DNA of 64,000 nt from Imbricaverruca yamaguchii (taxonomy: Eukaryota; Arthropoda; Thecostraca; Neoverrucidae), in contig JAOTOL010001570.1 of assembly GCA_034440575.1 (NCBI GenBank), positions 1,900,001 through 1,964,000 on the forward strand. The letters run 5' to 3'. Every line of letters starts with the position of its first letter. The first letter of the stretch is position 1. The notes under the pieces were generated by a model, which was not told the origin of the DNA, did no database searches, and saw only the letters and a program-made list of their open reading frames with translations. Made by a program: the position numbers and the translations under genes. Positions 1 to 12,600 of this stretch are shown in pieces.

Positions 1-2082
1 AGAAGGCTCGGCGACGTCCATATTCGTCGTACAAGTTGTGCGCACGTGGTAACAGGTGCCCCTGACAGTCACTGATTCGGACTAGCGCTCCAGGGGGCCC
101 AGCTGCTTCGCGTACCTCGACTTTGCAGGCAAACAGAAGGCGAATCGACGGCACGAACTTCGTAGAAAAGAAGTGAAGCGTTGTCTGGGCTGAAGGTTAG
201 GTTAGACTAAGTTAGATTAGGTCGACGTTGGGCCGAGAAAGCTTTCTTCTGCCGTGTCCCCTTTACCGCCTACCGCCTCTTGTCTCGCTACACGCGCTCT
301 TCCAATGGGATGTAGGAAAGCAGTTAATTCATACCCGCAATGTTATTCTGCGGCCATAAAAATTGTGATAGACCCCAAAAACGCGCCAGGCCCAGGAAGA
401 AAAAGCAAGTTGGAGCACCGTTATTCTGCGGCTGGAAAAGCAGCCGCAGTGGCATACAAAGAGGAAACCACACCCTCCCCCTCCATCCAGAAGAGGTGGG
501 CTTCCAAGAATCTAAAAAGCGCGTCCGATACCAAACCGTGGTGTTCAGACCCCGACCCACCCGGGATCTCCAGACGTGCATTGTTATCACGCACAGCCTT
601 CACTCGTCGGAAGGGCTGGCAGGTTCGCTTTAGTCGGGACGAGGGGAGAGGGCCTTTAAATGTCCCTTCCTCCACAAACCTCCGGCCTGCGTAAGCTGAG
701 ATCAAACACAGAATAGCATCAGAAAGCTCTGGTTATGGAGATCCCGTGGCATACCTTCACATCTGACCTACCGCATATGATGACTTATAATTGCATTTTG
801 ACCGATAATGAGGTTACCAGAGGTCATATTCGGTCAATGTGCGGACTTCGACATACATGCCTGGAATGGTAGCGACGCTCGTGGTCCAGGATAGTGCTTT
901 CTCAACCACACGCGATTTTCCGAAACATCTTCACAAATTTTCTGTGGGGGGGGGGGGGTGGCGTTGCGTGATTTTTCCTGGCTCGCTTCTTCTGGTCACA
1001 TTTTTTTCGTTTTGGTCTTGGTTTTGGTTTTGGTTCTGTTTTTTGTTTTAGTGCCCTGCACGATTTGTAGTTTGTTTGAGTAAGCAGTTCAGTGGTCACG
1101 ATTAGTCCGCGAAAAAAGGTCGGCAGGCCGTGAAGTCATCGTCACCGGTCGCCCGGTTATGCTCGCCTAGCTCTGCGATGTACAAGGTCAACAGAGTTCA
1201 CGACCGAGAATGGCCATTCGCCTCCCTAATTTCAGGCACGTGGGGTTGAAGCAGGCATGGCGGATTGCCATGACGTATTGTGACAGGCGTATGACTTACT
1301 GTCGGCAATGAGTCCATCAACACAGTTGCCCGTACACCGACCATTTATGTCGCGTCGTCTCGTTAAGTGTGCTTTAGAGGACGGTTTCAGGTGAATTATG
1401 TTGCTACAGGAGTGCACGCTCGTCGCTTTATTGGAAATATGTCCAATAACATGTGTCAGCAGCAGAGGCGGATCCAGGGATGGTCTCGGGAGGGGCATTC
1501 GGCGGAAAAAACCGCGCGGGATGCACCCCAGCATACTGGAGGGACGCCTTTTGTCTCAAATGAGCGCCATTTCTCCTCAAAAGGGTGTCTGGCTGAAACT
1601 TCCGTTGAGTGGGTGGGGCAGCACTCGAAACTTCCTGAAAGGGCGGCTTTCACGCCGGCAGGAGGGGCGCCATCTTCCTCATGGGGGAGTGTGCATACCC
1701 TCGGCTCTCCCACCGGCGGCTAGAGGACCCTCTTCGTCGGTTCAGAGCCCTCTTTAATGACCCAGAACTCTCCGTCAGGTCGGAGCCTCCTGTTTCGAAA
1801 GTGTGGACCCCTCCATCGATGCAGAGGCCCTTCACAGCGGCTCGGCAATCTCCAGCGGCGATGATTTTCACCGTCGGCCCGTGGGTCCCTCAGCCAGCCT
1901 GGGGCCATTCGTAGGACCCGATGCCTCTCCGTCGGCCTAGAAGCCCTTTCCGTTGGCCCAGTTCGAGGCCCCCAACGTCTGCCATGAACATTGTCCGCCA
2001 ACTCGGGCCACTCGGGTCCCTCTTCATCGGCCCGGCACCATCTCCGTGAGTCCGTCGCTCGGGACTGCTTTCGTCGGACCAG

Positions 2083-2640
2083 GGGTCCTTGACGTCGGAC
2101 CGGAACCCTCTCCATCAGCCCATCGCTCGGGACTCCTTTCGTCGGACCACAAACCCACCCGAAGCCCTCTCCACCAGCCCGTCCTCCGGGACTGCTTGCG
2201 TCAGTCCTGGGGTCCTCGACCTCGTAAAGCCGAACCCTCTCCGTCAGCCCGTCGCTCGGGACTCCTTTCGTCGGACCGGAGCCATCACTCGCCTCCCGGA
2301 GATCCCTGGAGAAGCCCTCTCCATCAGCCCGTCCTTCGGGACTGCTTGCGTCAGTCCTGGGGTCCTGACCTCGTACCGGAACCCTCTCCATCAGCCCATC
2401 GCTCGGGACTCCTTTCGTCGGACCGGAGCCATCACTCGCCTCCCGGAGATCCCCTGGAGATCCCCGAAGCCCTCTCCACCAGCCCGTCCTCCGGGACTGC
2501 CTGTGTCAGTCCTGTGGTCCTTGACCTCGTACCGGAACCCTCTCCATCAGCCCGTCGCTCGGGACTCCTTTCGTCGGACCGGAGCCATCACTCGCCTCCC
2601 GGAGATCCCCTGGAGTGACAAACTTCTCCGCACTTCGTCA
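2083..2640. repeat. Tandem array, ~157-bp unit (copy 1)
   Basis: GC-rich near-repeats carry blocks such as GTCGCTCGGGACTCCTTTCG and CCGGAGCCATCACTCGCC. Simple tandem repetition explains the long open frames on both strands here. Copy 2 has fewer units. Confidence 0.85.
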
Positions 2641-2689
2641 CAGACCACGCCGAGGCACACCGTGATCGACGGTCCGTCTGGACCTGTTG

Positions 2690-2842
2690 AAGAGGATGAA
2701 GAGGATGACGGATGACGGAAGAAGAGGAGGATGACGGATGAAGAGGATGACGGATGAAGAGGATGACGGATGAGAGGATGACGGATGAAGAGGATGACGG
2801 ATGAAGAGGATGACGGATGAAGAGGATGACGGATGAAGAGCA
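2690..2842. repeat. 16-bp minisatellite (copy 1)
   Basis: About nine units of AGAGGATGACGGATGA with a few slips. The equivalent array in copy 2 is at 61885-62037. Confidence 0.9.
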
Positions 2843-4587
2843 GGGATGGACATAACCGCATGGGCTTCCTCAGGATCCGCATCTGCACGGCCACGGAGTC
2901 AAACGGCAGGCGTCCATGACGCCCACCGCGCGCGCTCCACCACCAGGGTTCAGGACTGCTGACGCCGTACTCGTCCGATTAGCCCCGGGGCGTCGAGAAG
3001 GCCAACGCAGAGGTGCGCCAAGCGCCTCCCGCCGGGGCGACTCCTCCAACTTGCACTATCAATGATTGCAGAATTAATGGTTAATCCATATTGCATTCCT
3101 TGATTCTTTCACAGAGGGACATTTGATACTTGAACACGATCGGGGCGGAGAAACCTTTCCACGAACAACTAAGCCGGCACAGGAGCCCCCCCTCCATCAA
3201 GACGGGCAAATACCCCAGGAAACGAGTTGAGGGCGAGTCAGCGTACGTCGGTGCAGGAGGATCTCAGGGTGTAATGGAGACATCAAACACGAGTAGAGGG
3301 CCAATAAATGAGACGAGACATCTGGTACCGTGTGACAGCCTGCCTGTTAATGCGTGCGGAACAATGTATTAAAATTGGGAAATTTCGGTGGAAAACGTCA
3401 CACAACAGGAAAAACATTTACATCTTAGTCAGATGTTTATCCGTTCGTTGATATATTCTGTCGGTGTGCAGCAGTGCGCCCAATATACAAGTGTTTGATA
3501 ATACAACAAACCTGACATGAATGACATTCAATCGCTGCTTACATGTTTCTGAAGTGATGCTGGGGAGAACACAGGTACATAATCGTATTGTACAATCACA
3601 CACAAGTCGGATCGCACCGTGCGACATGTTCGGCTTCATTTTCGATTGCAAAACGAGATTTATTCACATCTGACACCTGAGTGAAAACGAATTTTGATAC
3701 ATTGGTGTGAAGAAGTAGCGGAAGAAGAAAAACAACCGTATCCTTCCGCGTCCACCAGAAGGTCGACGGAGATCAAAGGCTGTGACATGGTGGTTCCCGA
3801 TGTTATTGCATTGGAGTAGTGGTGACAGAAGGCCAAATGTGCATCACCACTCTTCGCCTTACCCGACACATTCACCCATCCTCAACTCCCCTCACTTCAT
3901 TCACTGATATTTCCATCGCCAAAAATATACTTTCTGACATTTTAACTTACCTCAGCGAATTGGAGCTTCGCCCAGTCATCGAAGCTTCTCGAACATCGGT
4001 CGCATCAAGTTCGGGCTCCGTTGGGCGGGACTCACGCCGACCGGAACTGGACGACGTCCGAGGCGACCAATGTCGTCTGTTGACCTTTTCTGCCACGCTT
4101 GTGGTCTCAGGCTTCTGAGGTGGCCTTCCTGATGCCCTTGTCGGTGTGAATCAACAAGTACACTGACGAACCAGTGCACGAGTCGTCGTGGCGGTACGCT
4201 CGGCAGCCAGAGCCACGGAGCAGCTTCTGCTTCCCGCGGATCGCACCACGCAGCAGCCGCCGGATTCAGCTGTGAGCACGAGGCCTGACTTCGCTTTTGG
4301 TCTTTGTCGGAGGTATGAACCACACATTGATGGAACAATTTATACTTGCTTTGCAGTAACGTCCTCTTCATGGTATGTAGTTTTCACATATGTTGGTGAT
4401 TACCAGTGTCAGTGATCTATTTCGAGCCAAACACCTTACCACGGTGCTATCGAGCTGCCTTGAAATCAAAATCGCTTGTATTTCACAGTACATGTGTAGA
4501 AAACGACCACGTTTTTCTTCTAGAATTACGGTTCGGTGTCACAACGATGTGTTCCGATGCCCGTGTGTACGCACCATGCCGCTCGAG
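2843..4587. other. Gene-free part of duplication copy 1
   Basis: No gene recognised. The sequence recurs at 62038-63858. Short open frames here have no recognisable motif. Position 2938-2951 (CACCACCAGGGTTC) is the unoccupied target of the small insert found in copy 2. Confidence 0.6.
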
Positions 4588-5503
4588 TCACGATTTGAAA
4601 GCGAAACACTGCCCACAGACGTCGCAGGGATATGGCCCAGCACCCGTATGGGTGAGACAACGTTCTGACAGCTGCGACTTGCGAACACAACCCTTCGCAC
4701 AGACGTCATAACGATATGTTCTGGGGGCGGGGATGGCCGATTGGTTAAGTTGTCGGGCTATGGGTACCAAAGGTCCCGGGTTCGACTCCAGCGCCACTCA
4801 GGACATTTCCCAATCCCGCGGCCCAGCGGCGAAACAGTGTGGGCGGCGGCATTAGCCGTGAATGTGCATAAAGTGTGTCGTGAACCAACCAATAAACAAA
4901 CAAACAAACAAACGATATGTTCTGATGCCGGTGTGAGTCAGACAATGCAGTGCCATGTGCGATTTGTCACCAAAACCCTTCCCACAGACGCCACAACGGT
5001 GTGTTCTGACGCTCATGTGCGTGACAGCATGCCGTGCTATATTTGACCTCGAGGAAAAACACCTCCCACAAACGTCACAGCGGTGTGGTTTGTCGACAGT
5101 GTGGGTAAAATAATGCCTTTCTAAGGCGTACTTACGAGCGAAATACCTGTCACAAATATCACAATGTGTCTGTGGCCAATGTGGGTCAGGCAATGCTGTG
5201 TCAGGTTCCATTTGAGACCAAAACACCTCCCGCAGACGCCACAACGATGCGGATTGCCGCCACTGTGGACGAGGCGATGTGCCTCCATGAATTTCGCTCC
5301 CAATTTACGGGACGTTTTCACGTAGATGCTGCCCAGTTTCATTGTGCTAATGCCACTTGGTCCGGGCGTATCGGATAAAAGTCCAGAACTGCTTCCACAC
5401 AATCTTGGCGTGCATGAGCTTCTGCCTTCTGTGTCGCGTTTTCTTTCAGCAGAGGTCTCCTTCAGCGGTGGGTCGGCTGGGACTGTCCCATCGCAAAGTC
5501 GGC
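4588..5503 (-). pseudogene. C2H2 zinc-finger pseudogene split by a SINE
   Basis: Read on the minus strand, an acceptor (TTTTTAG) at 5504-5506 opens an exon homologous to the last exon of the THAP/C2H2 gene at 12704-13624. One finger (CGVCGRCF...HCLTH) lies near 5190-5250. The frame then slips near 5175, and further fingers follow in another frame: CDICDRYF, CDVCGRCF, CGVCGKGF, a degenerate YDVCAKGC lacking its first cysteine, and CDVCGQCF cut short by a stop at 4588. A 188-bp SINE (4724-4911) sits inside the coding part. Homology to the functional-looking paralogue continues upstream into intron sequence to about 5730, so this was a DNA-level, inverted duplication and not a processed copy. 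Loss of function through frameshift plus insertion seems clear. Confidence 0.85.
4724..4911 (+). mobile_element. SINE-1 (tRNA-headed), full length, inside zinc-finger pseudogene
   Basis: 188 bp with pol III A-box-like TGGCCGATTGG and B box GGTTCGACTCC, a body ending CCAACCAATAAACAAAC, and a 13-bp target duplication ACGATATGTTCTG at 4711-4723 and 4912-4924. The second duplication copy (near 63980) reads straight through this site without the insert, which fixes both ends. The head resembles Ser/Leu-type tRNAs but lacks their long variable arm. Confidence 0.95.
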
Positions 5504-5859
5504 CTAAAAATGAAAAAGACAACGTGACCGATACCTTCTCCGGTGTCACTCATGCATGGAGCATGATCACATTTCACATCGCATGCTACATTGCAAAAAT
5601 ACAAAAGATGCGATAGTTGTCTCTTGCAATAAGCAACTTGACAAACTTTGTGACACCAGCTATTAATCTTCGATTCGTGTTTATCTTCAAAAATGAAGCA
5701 AAAGTCCGTGCACTAGACATACACGTTTCACGGGACTTTTTTCCATTAGAATATCTTTTGCTGCCGTACATTAAGCAATACAATCGACTAATACTCTACT
5801 AGCTGTACACATCTTACGGCCGTACGACCGATGATGGCATGCGGTTGTCAGCTGATATT

Positions 5860-6260
5860 ATAAGTTTTGAACATTATAGGCTTTGAGCATTATGTATTCT
5901 GTGCACTATAGGCTTTGAGCTTTAGTGGTTTTGAAGCATTAGCTGTTGCGAGAGTTATGCTCTCTGAATATTAGTTGAAATGAAGCATTATAGAAATTGA
6001 TCATTATAGGTTTCTAAGCATTATAGGTTGTGAGCGGCACATGTTTTGAACGTTCCCACAGGACGTAGTATTAGAGGCTTTGAAGCGTTATACAATTTGG
6101 GATTATATGTTCTGAACAACTATATGTTCCGAGCATTATACGGTTTGAGGAATTATATGTTTTTAGTATTATAGGTATTGCACATTCCCACAAGACTATT
6201 TAGAGGCTCTGAGGTATGTGTTTTAAATATTATAGGTTCTGAAGCATAGGTTTTGAGTAT
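5860..6260. repeat. Degenerate AT-rich tandem repeat upstream of THAP gene
   Basis: Irregular units of about 20 bp built on GCATTATAGGTTTTGA variants recur across roughly 400 bp, just upstream of the THAP start. The repeats are too diverged for a reliable unit count. Confidence 0.75.
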
Positions 6261-6455
6261 TAGAGGTTCTGATATTGACCGTTCAAGGCGAAAGGGTTGC
6301 CGCCTGCCGGCAGAAACGTTGAACTACAGTTGGTGGGATAAAAGTGTGACAAATCTGGCGCGCTATCAGAAACATACTATTTCGGGTCCTTGTAACTCAT
6401 ACTATTTCGGGTCCTTGAAATTTGAGAGTGTGAGGGCTCTTGCAAAGCTGTGAAC

Positions 6456-6678
6456 ATGATGAATCAAGTGGATAAGGTGAGCAAGTCCAATACATATTGT
6501 TGTGTTCCACAATGCAAATCATTGCACAGGAGGGAACCTGAAGTCAGCTTCCATCGCTTCCCGAGAGATAAGTTACTTTCAAAAAAGTGGCACAACATTT
6601 TAAAAATGGGCAAGAAAGCATCAAGGCACATGAAGGTATGCAGCAAGCACTTCAAGAAGGATGATTATATACTTTCTG
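6456..6678 (+). CDS. THAP/C2H2 gene exon 1: THAP domain
   Basis: It starts at ATG 6456 (a second ATG follows directly). The C2CH signature CCVPQC...CSKHF is clear, with FHRFP between. Donor CTG|GTATGT at 6679, phase 1. Confidence 0.85.
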
Positions 6679-9600
6679 GTATGTATATATGGATGAAGGC
6701 TTCATAAAACTATTGGTGTTACCAGCATGTAATTCAACCATATTGCTTTCATACACATAATAATAAACTGCATATCTACATGTACAATTAGCATGTAATG
6801 CAAAAGGTAAAATTAAGCAACCTTGAGGAATTGTCGGTATTTAAATCATGTGCACATAAGGGATGCGTTCAAATTTATTTGGTATTTATATAAAGTTTTG
6901 TGCCAGTTTTGGACTCGTGGTGAAGCCTATTATGCAACTGACCATATTCTTCTACATCAAATGAATTCTTTTTTGTCTATCTCTTATTATTACCCTTTTG
7001 ATATCTTTTGCATACAATATCTTACCAGTGGCATCTTATGGACATCGCTCAACCAAACACTTTCCAAGTAACATATCATTCTAAATCTATTTTCTTACCT
7101 CTTAATATTCACTCTGAAGGTTCATTTGCTTGACAGTACATTAGCTTAGATAAAAACTGCTACATTTTGGTCTCATGATTCTTCGCTTTCTTGGTCTTCT
7201 TTCCAGAGTAATTCTGCTATTGGTGTTGCATAATCAGGGATTCACCACTATTGTATACCTAATGTTGGGTAATGTAGCATGCATACTCATGTTGTAATTG
7301 TTATACTTGTCCCACATTAATGCTGCACCAATGTCGGCAATCGCAGTGGTTGATGTATCCATGAACATGTGCCAGTGAAAAATAGAATGATTACTCTATA
7401 AATATTTAATTCCCATTTTTCTGCAAGCTAATATGGCATGCTTTGCTGTTATTTTTCGCAATTGCTATGAAATATAGGTAGGCACTAATCGAATTGATTG
7501 GTTGGTTGGTTATTTGAGTTTTAGGGTGCATCGACCAGGTTTCGTCATTCAGTGCCCATTTACCCTTTTCAGGTCTCAGACCACTTACTGATCGGATGAA
7601 AGATGTGGCTCTCCATGCTCTTATGCTAACTTCTGTTGCTAATTGCAGCGTACCCATCGAAGAAACCTTACTTGAAGAGGAACACCTTGCCTTCTCAAAA
7701 TCTGCCTGTTTTGAGCTGTTCTAGAGCTACTTCTGCAAAGCAGAATGCTCAGCTTGATTTCCGCCGGTTGAGAAAACAACTCAGAGATGAAAATGTACAG
7801 GAACAGCATGAGGAACTGAGAGCTCCTCTTCCTGCATGGGGGGAGCACGTCCACAGCATCTTTGACCCTGAGATCATCCTCCAGGAGTCAGGTCAGTGCC
7901 TTGATCAGAATTATGCTGTTAATTATACTTTAGGTGCAGTAGGATCCATCTCCTTTACCCTGAAGCAAGCTCCAGACAGTATCACTCAAACACCGTACGC
8001 GAATTGTTTATCTCCGTTGTGGCCGCCATCTTTAAATTTTTGTCCTGCCATCTGGTGGCAGGTTGAACGGTCAATAGACCCGGAGGGATCCGAATGAAGC
8101 TGCATAAAAATGAATATGTGGCAGAAGTACGTAGAAATATGTGGTGGATCAATTTTGACGATCACGGCCCAGACGGCCTTGGTCCAGACTGATTTTTGTC
8201 AAAGTCGTAAGGGTCACTCGAAATCTTCAGATGCCCATATCATTTTCTCAAGGGTTAGACGAAAAAGAAAGTATTCCTACCTTGTTGGAACTTCGAACAT
8301 AGTTTGGCATACTTCAAGGTTCTTTGCAAATATTATAATCCTTACTACACCATCGGAGCTTTTAGTACTTGATTGCCATATACCTATGCTTCTTCAGCTG
8401 CATTGTTTTCCTATCTGACACGTTTCTTAACCGAGACCGTCAAAAGCATAGTTGTAGTGGACTGCCCATGGACTCGAGGTTTTGAGGTGTCCTCAGAAGC
8501 CAGCTGCTTTTGAAGAATACAAATTTCCATTTTAATTTGGAAACATTGAAAAATACATTTTTAGTATCAATTTTTGAGACTTCAGAACCTAAACTAGCCT
8601 AGCCAAACCAAACCTAACAATTGTTTACTTTATCAGGGCAAATGTGCTTAAGACTTCTTGCTTTAAGCACAATATTACCTCTTCAGGTTCTGTGACCAAG
8701 ACATCTGCTACCCATGTCATGGAGAACAGCAGTGGAGCTGTGAAAACTCCAATGTACATACTTCCAGGTAAAACTGATCCCCCACATCCCACTGAAGTTC
8801 TCCATGGCATTCAACTGGTAGTTTACTAATAATAATACTAAAAAATTATGCACTAGTATTAAGTACAGTTCAATCTGCATTATGTCTCATAGATGAACCT
8901 ACCATTGTGCTGATATCTTTGGATGTTCATGGCATGGAAGTTTTTCTACTATTTGACATTTTGATCAAAACACCCCTAAGCTCAAAATAACTACTAGAAT
9001 TGTCCTACAAGGAGACTGTGTGTCATGTGTGTGATATGAAATTGCATGGATCTGGAGGTTAACTATATCCTGGTCATTTGGATCATCTGTAATGTATCTA
9101 ATCAAGGGAATTTGTAAGATGTGTGCCCCTAACAAAAAAGCATGGGCCATTTATGCATGGGACAATTTGTAGTTAGGGCTGGATGAGGAAAGCTGAGCTA
9201 TCTGATTGCCACTTTCATTTTCTGTGTTATTCACATTCCATCATATCCCAAGCAGTGCTGTGCTGCATGCCACATGTGAAAGCATGCTGTGTGGTGTGCT
9301 GTCTGTTTTGCTATGAGATTGGGACTTGTAATTGTCTGCCATCAGTATTGACTGTATTACACTGCCTGGGTGCATTGACTGATTTTACCTCATCTTGTGA
9401 ATTGTTTGCTATGCCCTACAATGATATGTTGTCTTCTTTTGTGACATGCCATGGTCTACCCTATCATACTGTAATGTCTTGTTTGCCTTACCCTGCTCTG
9501 GTGTGTTGCCTGCTGTAAAGACATAAAAGATTAGTGTAACTATGAGCCATAAGGGCCCTTCTTGGTTGCACTCTGGGCACTCAACCAGTTGCCCACCAAA

Positions 9601-12600
9601 TCTGTTGACCAGCCCTCCATGGAATACTAAAAAGCAAGCCCTCTATTCTTATGATTGTCTATGCTGTTTTTAAAGATGTTCAGTGTGCTGCTACTGAAAA
9701 TGGTTTCTGGCAGCTGGTTCCAGTGTTCTACAACCCTGTTGCTGAAGAAAGAATGTCTTAACCTTGTCCTGCTGTGGTTAACTTTAATTTTGAATTGATG
9801 ACCTCTAATTGCATAATTTCTGTTAAATTCAAACATTTCCCTGAGATATCCCATCTCCAGGCCATCAAATTTAAAGACCATGATGAGATTTCCTCTCAGC
9901 CTTCTATTTCTAAGTGAAATCATATTCAATTGTACCCTTCCATGGTGTCTTGTGATTATTTTGACATTGGCATGGCCTGTTTTGCACTACCTTGTGGTGA
10001 AGTGGTGATGTCTCACCATGTGGGGTGAATGATGCCACCTCCAAGTGTTGTTTTTTCCCTGACAGAACCAGGTGAGCATCCTAGTGCATCATCTTCCCTA
10101 TGACAACAAGGCTGCAAGTATATTCGATCTGGTAGATCTTCCAATGATGCATTATTGCTCGCTAATACCATGAGCTATGGCATCACTTCTGGAGGCATGC
10201 AAGCTGCACTTTTGCCAAAAGTGTGTCTCTCGTGTCCTGTACTGCAGTGAATGCACCCAGATGAATATCATTTTAAAAAATCAGACTACTCTTTCAAGCC
10301 ATTACTTGATCGAGGCCAGTTTGGATTTATGACATCAGAGATCCTTGTTAGGCCCAGTTCAGACATATTTTTATGTGATGGATGTTCTAGCTTCCCTGGC
10401 TACCATTCAGCTTTCAATTTACCTTTAGCAGCATACAAGTAGAGTAGCAAATTGCGACTTTTTGCAGATTAATGTACTCATGCTTGACGCTAACAGCGAG
10501 GGTTTTACTCAACCTGATTTGGTAACCATGACCCTAGTGTTGTGATGTTGATAAATTGGTATGAATGCCACCTACATTCACATGTATACGTCTCGGGGCA
10601 AAATGAGGAAGGGTCGTCAGATAACATGAACATGAACCTGAACCAGTCCCTTGTTTGCAGATGATCCGCCTGACTTGAAAGTCAAAGAAGAGGTCGACCT
10701 ATTCTCGGAGGATAATTTGGTCTCGAACGACATCGTCCAAACTTCTGCAGAAGGTGCAGTTTTGGGCTACTTGAGACTTTTTATCGGGCTTATGGTATCT
10801 TTCATTTACAGACTTAACCTGGATGGGCCCTTGTGGCTCCTATTATGTATTATGTCTAAACACTTTGACTTTACCTAACTTCTCTTTAGTATAGACTGAT
10901 GAGAATTGCTTGGTTAGGGATTCAACTATGTCATAATCATCAACCACTATTTCACCATCTACCTCCAAAGGCCCTGCACTACATTTTTTAGACTTAAACT
11001 TGTAGAAGCCAAAGAACCTCTTAGCATTGCCTGCTAAGCATTCTTTAGCTAATGTATTTTCAGACTTGTGTACCGGAACCATTGCTATTGCCGGGATGTT
11101 CACTAAATGGTAGCCTTCTCTTCAATAGCATGGAGTTGATCAAACCGTACCAATATTCAAGCTCATTGGTATGTAATATTTAAGTTGGTGACCTGTCGCT
11201 CCATCTTATATGTCCTATATGTCTTATATGGTCAAGTGCATCTTCATGGTCATTCTCCAAGTGGAGAATGGCTTATAATGCAATCCAAGTGTAGACATTA
11301 TAGTACAAGCCACACAAGAAACATAATGCACAACAAAAGGTATTTTGTCACACATGTACACAAAAAATAGTTCGGGAAATAATTATTCACCAATAATACA
11401 AGAGGCTGAGGTAGACATTGGTAAATCCTGTAGGGTCAGATCCCGTTTCCCGGCCAGTTTTGTGTGAAGGAATGGAATACGAGTTTCGCTCCACATCCCT
11501 GATGTCCCGGCGGTACCGGCATGAACTTAGACCATTTGCGTTGCAGACGATCCGCTCGAGTTCAAAGTCAAAGAAGAAGTCGACCCGTTACCGGAGGATG
11601 ATTCGGTCTCGAACGACGTTGTCGAAGCTTCTTCAGCAGGTACAGTTTCGAACCACCCGGGACTTCCCCGATGGTTTGTCAACTTCGTGATGCTCTTACT
11701 ATAGGTTCCATATGAAGTTTTAGTGGGACGTTAGGGAATTTTGTCTCAGTACTATATGACGCTGATTGGCCATAAAGCCAATTAGCCATCACACTGAATC
11801 ATTGCTAAATGGAAATACACGACGTTTATTGAAGCAACAGCCAACTCAGTAGTGTTTGCAGACAATATTGCCTTGACGCACTGTTGTACTGTAGTGTACA
11901 TACTGTACTTCTGTGGGAAGCTTTGGTGATCGGTACCGTGTATAGCTGTTTTGGGTAGAAACACATGCGGCACTTTTCAAAATATATAATGGGGAGAAGG
12001 CTGCGGATATTGCTAACGTTAGGGACGTAAGACAAAACAAGCAACACTGTATGGGCTGTTCCAAATTTGTATTTTATTAGTTCAAGTTTTGGCTGGATAC
12101 TGTGATCAGTGGCGGTTCTAGGGCAGCAAATGTGGAATGTGTGGCATATTGCACGTACGTCAATGGCGAGAATCCAGATAGGTCGTGATGTATATCTCAA
12201 CATATATTCCATCCCAGTTTTCCTGCTTCGGTACCATATATCGAATGTTCATATCAGCATATCCATTTACAGACATGCTGATATCGGCTAATATTACATT
12301 GGTAAGGGGTATTCGAGATTTTCGTGGGACACCAAATGTGCAGTCAGTACGCCGTTGTTATCCCTGCATCCCCTCGGTTCATTGTTGTATTATGTGTACA
12401 CCTAGTAAATTATTAGTCAATTGTATGTTTCATTGTACCGCAGCAAATGATATTATAATAGAGAAAAATGCCGTGAAACGTCTATGTCTAGTGCACGAAC
12501 TTTTGCTTGCTTTTTGAAGATAAACACGAATCGAATATTAATAGTTGGTGTCACGCCGTTTGTCATGTTGCCTATTGCAAGAGGCAAATATTGCACCCTT

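Larger units (their letters stand above)
1..4930 (+). repeat. Direct segmental duplication, copy 1
   Basis: This stretch matches 59330-64000 in the same orientation, base for base over long runs. Both copies run into a window edge, so neither outer limit is known. The differences seen are scattered substitutions, small indels, a shorter 157-bp array in copy 2, a SINE present only here (4724-4911) and a 49-bp insert present only in copy 2 (62148-62196). It could be a true duplication or an uncollapsed second haplotype. Open frames near 254-700 and 840-1050 are disrupted by indels between the copies, so I treat them as non-coding. Confidence 0.95.
6679..8686. other. Introns 1-2 of the THAP gene, otherwise unremarkable
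   Basis: AT-rich intron sequence outside exon 2 and the short retroposon. No other gene or repeat recognised. Confidence 0.5.

Noticed and set aside
193..222. TTAGG-like repeats (GGTTAGGTTAGACTAAG), the arthropod telomere motif
   Set aside because: Only two or three imperfect units; chance or a tiny relic.
254..694. 146-codon open frame in duplication copy 1, with relatives at 59583-60028
   Set aside because: The copies differ by frame-changing indels (for example in a C-run near 478), the frame opens at a GTG, and no domain is visible.
1463..2885. Inverted ends CAGAGGCGGATCCAGGG and CAGATGCGGATCCTGAGG around the 157-bp array, suggesting a hAT-like element
   Set aside because: The flanking 8-bp words (GTCAGCAG, CACGGCCA) do not match, so insertion is not supported, though the similarity of the ends is suggestive.
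4724..4800. tRNA gene from A and B boxes (also in the other SINE copies)
   Set aside because: Cloverleaf is incomplete and the same head recurs at the start of many SINEs.
10066..10071. Possible 6-nt microexon (CTGACAG|AACCAG|GTGAGC) in phase with the THAP gene
   Set aside because: Too short to support without transcript data, although the phase is compatible.
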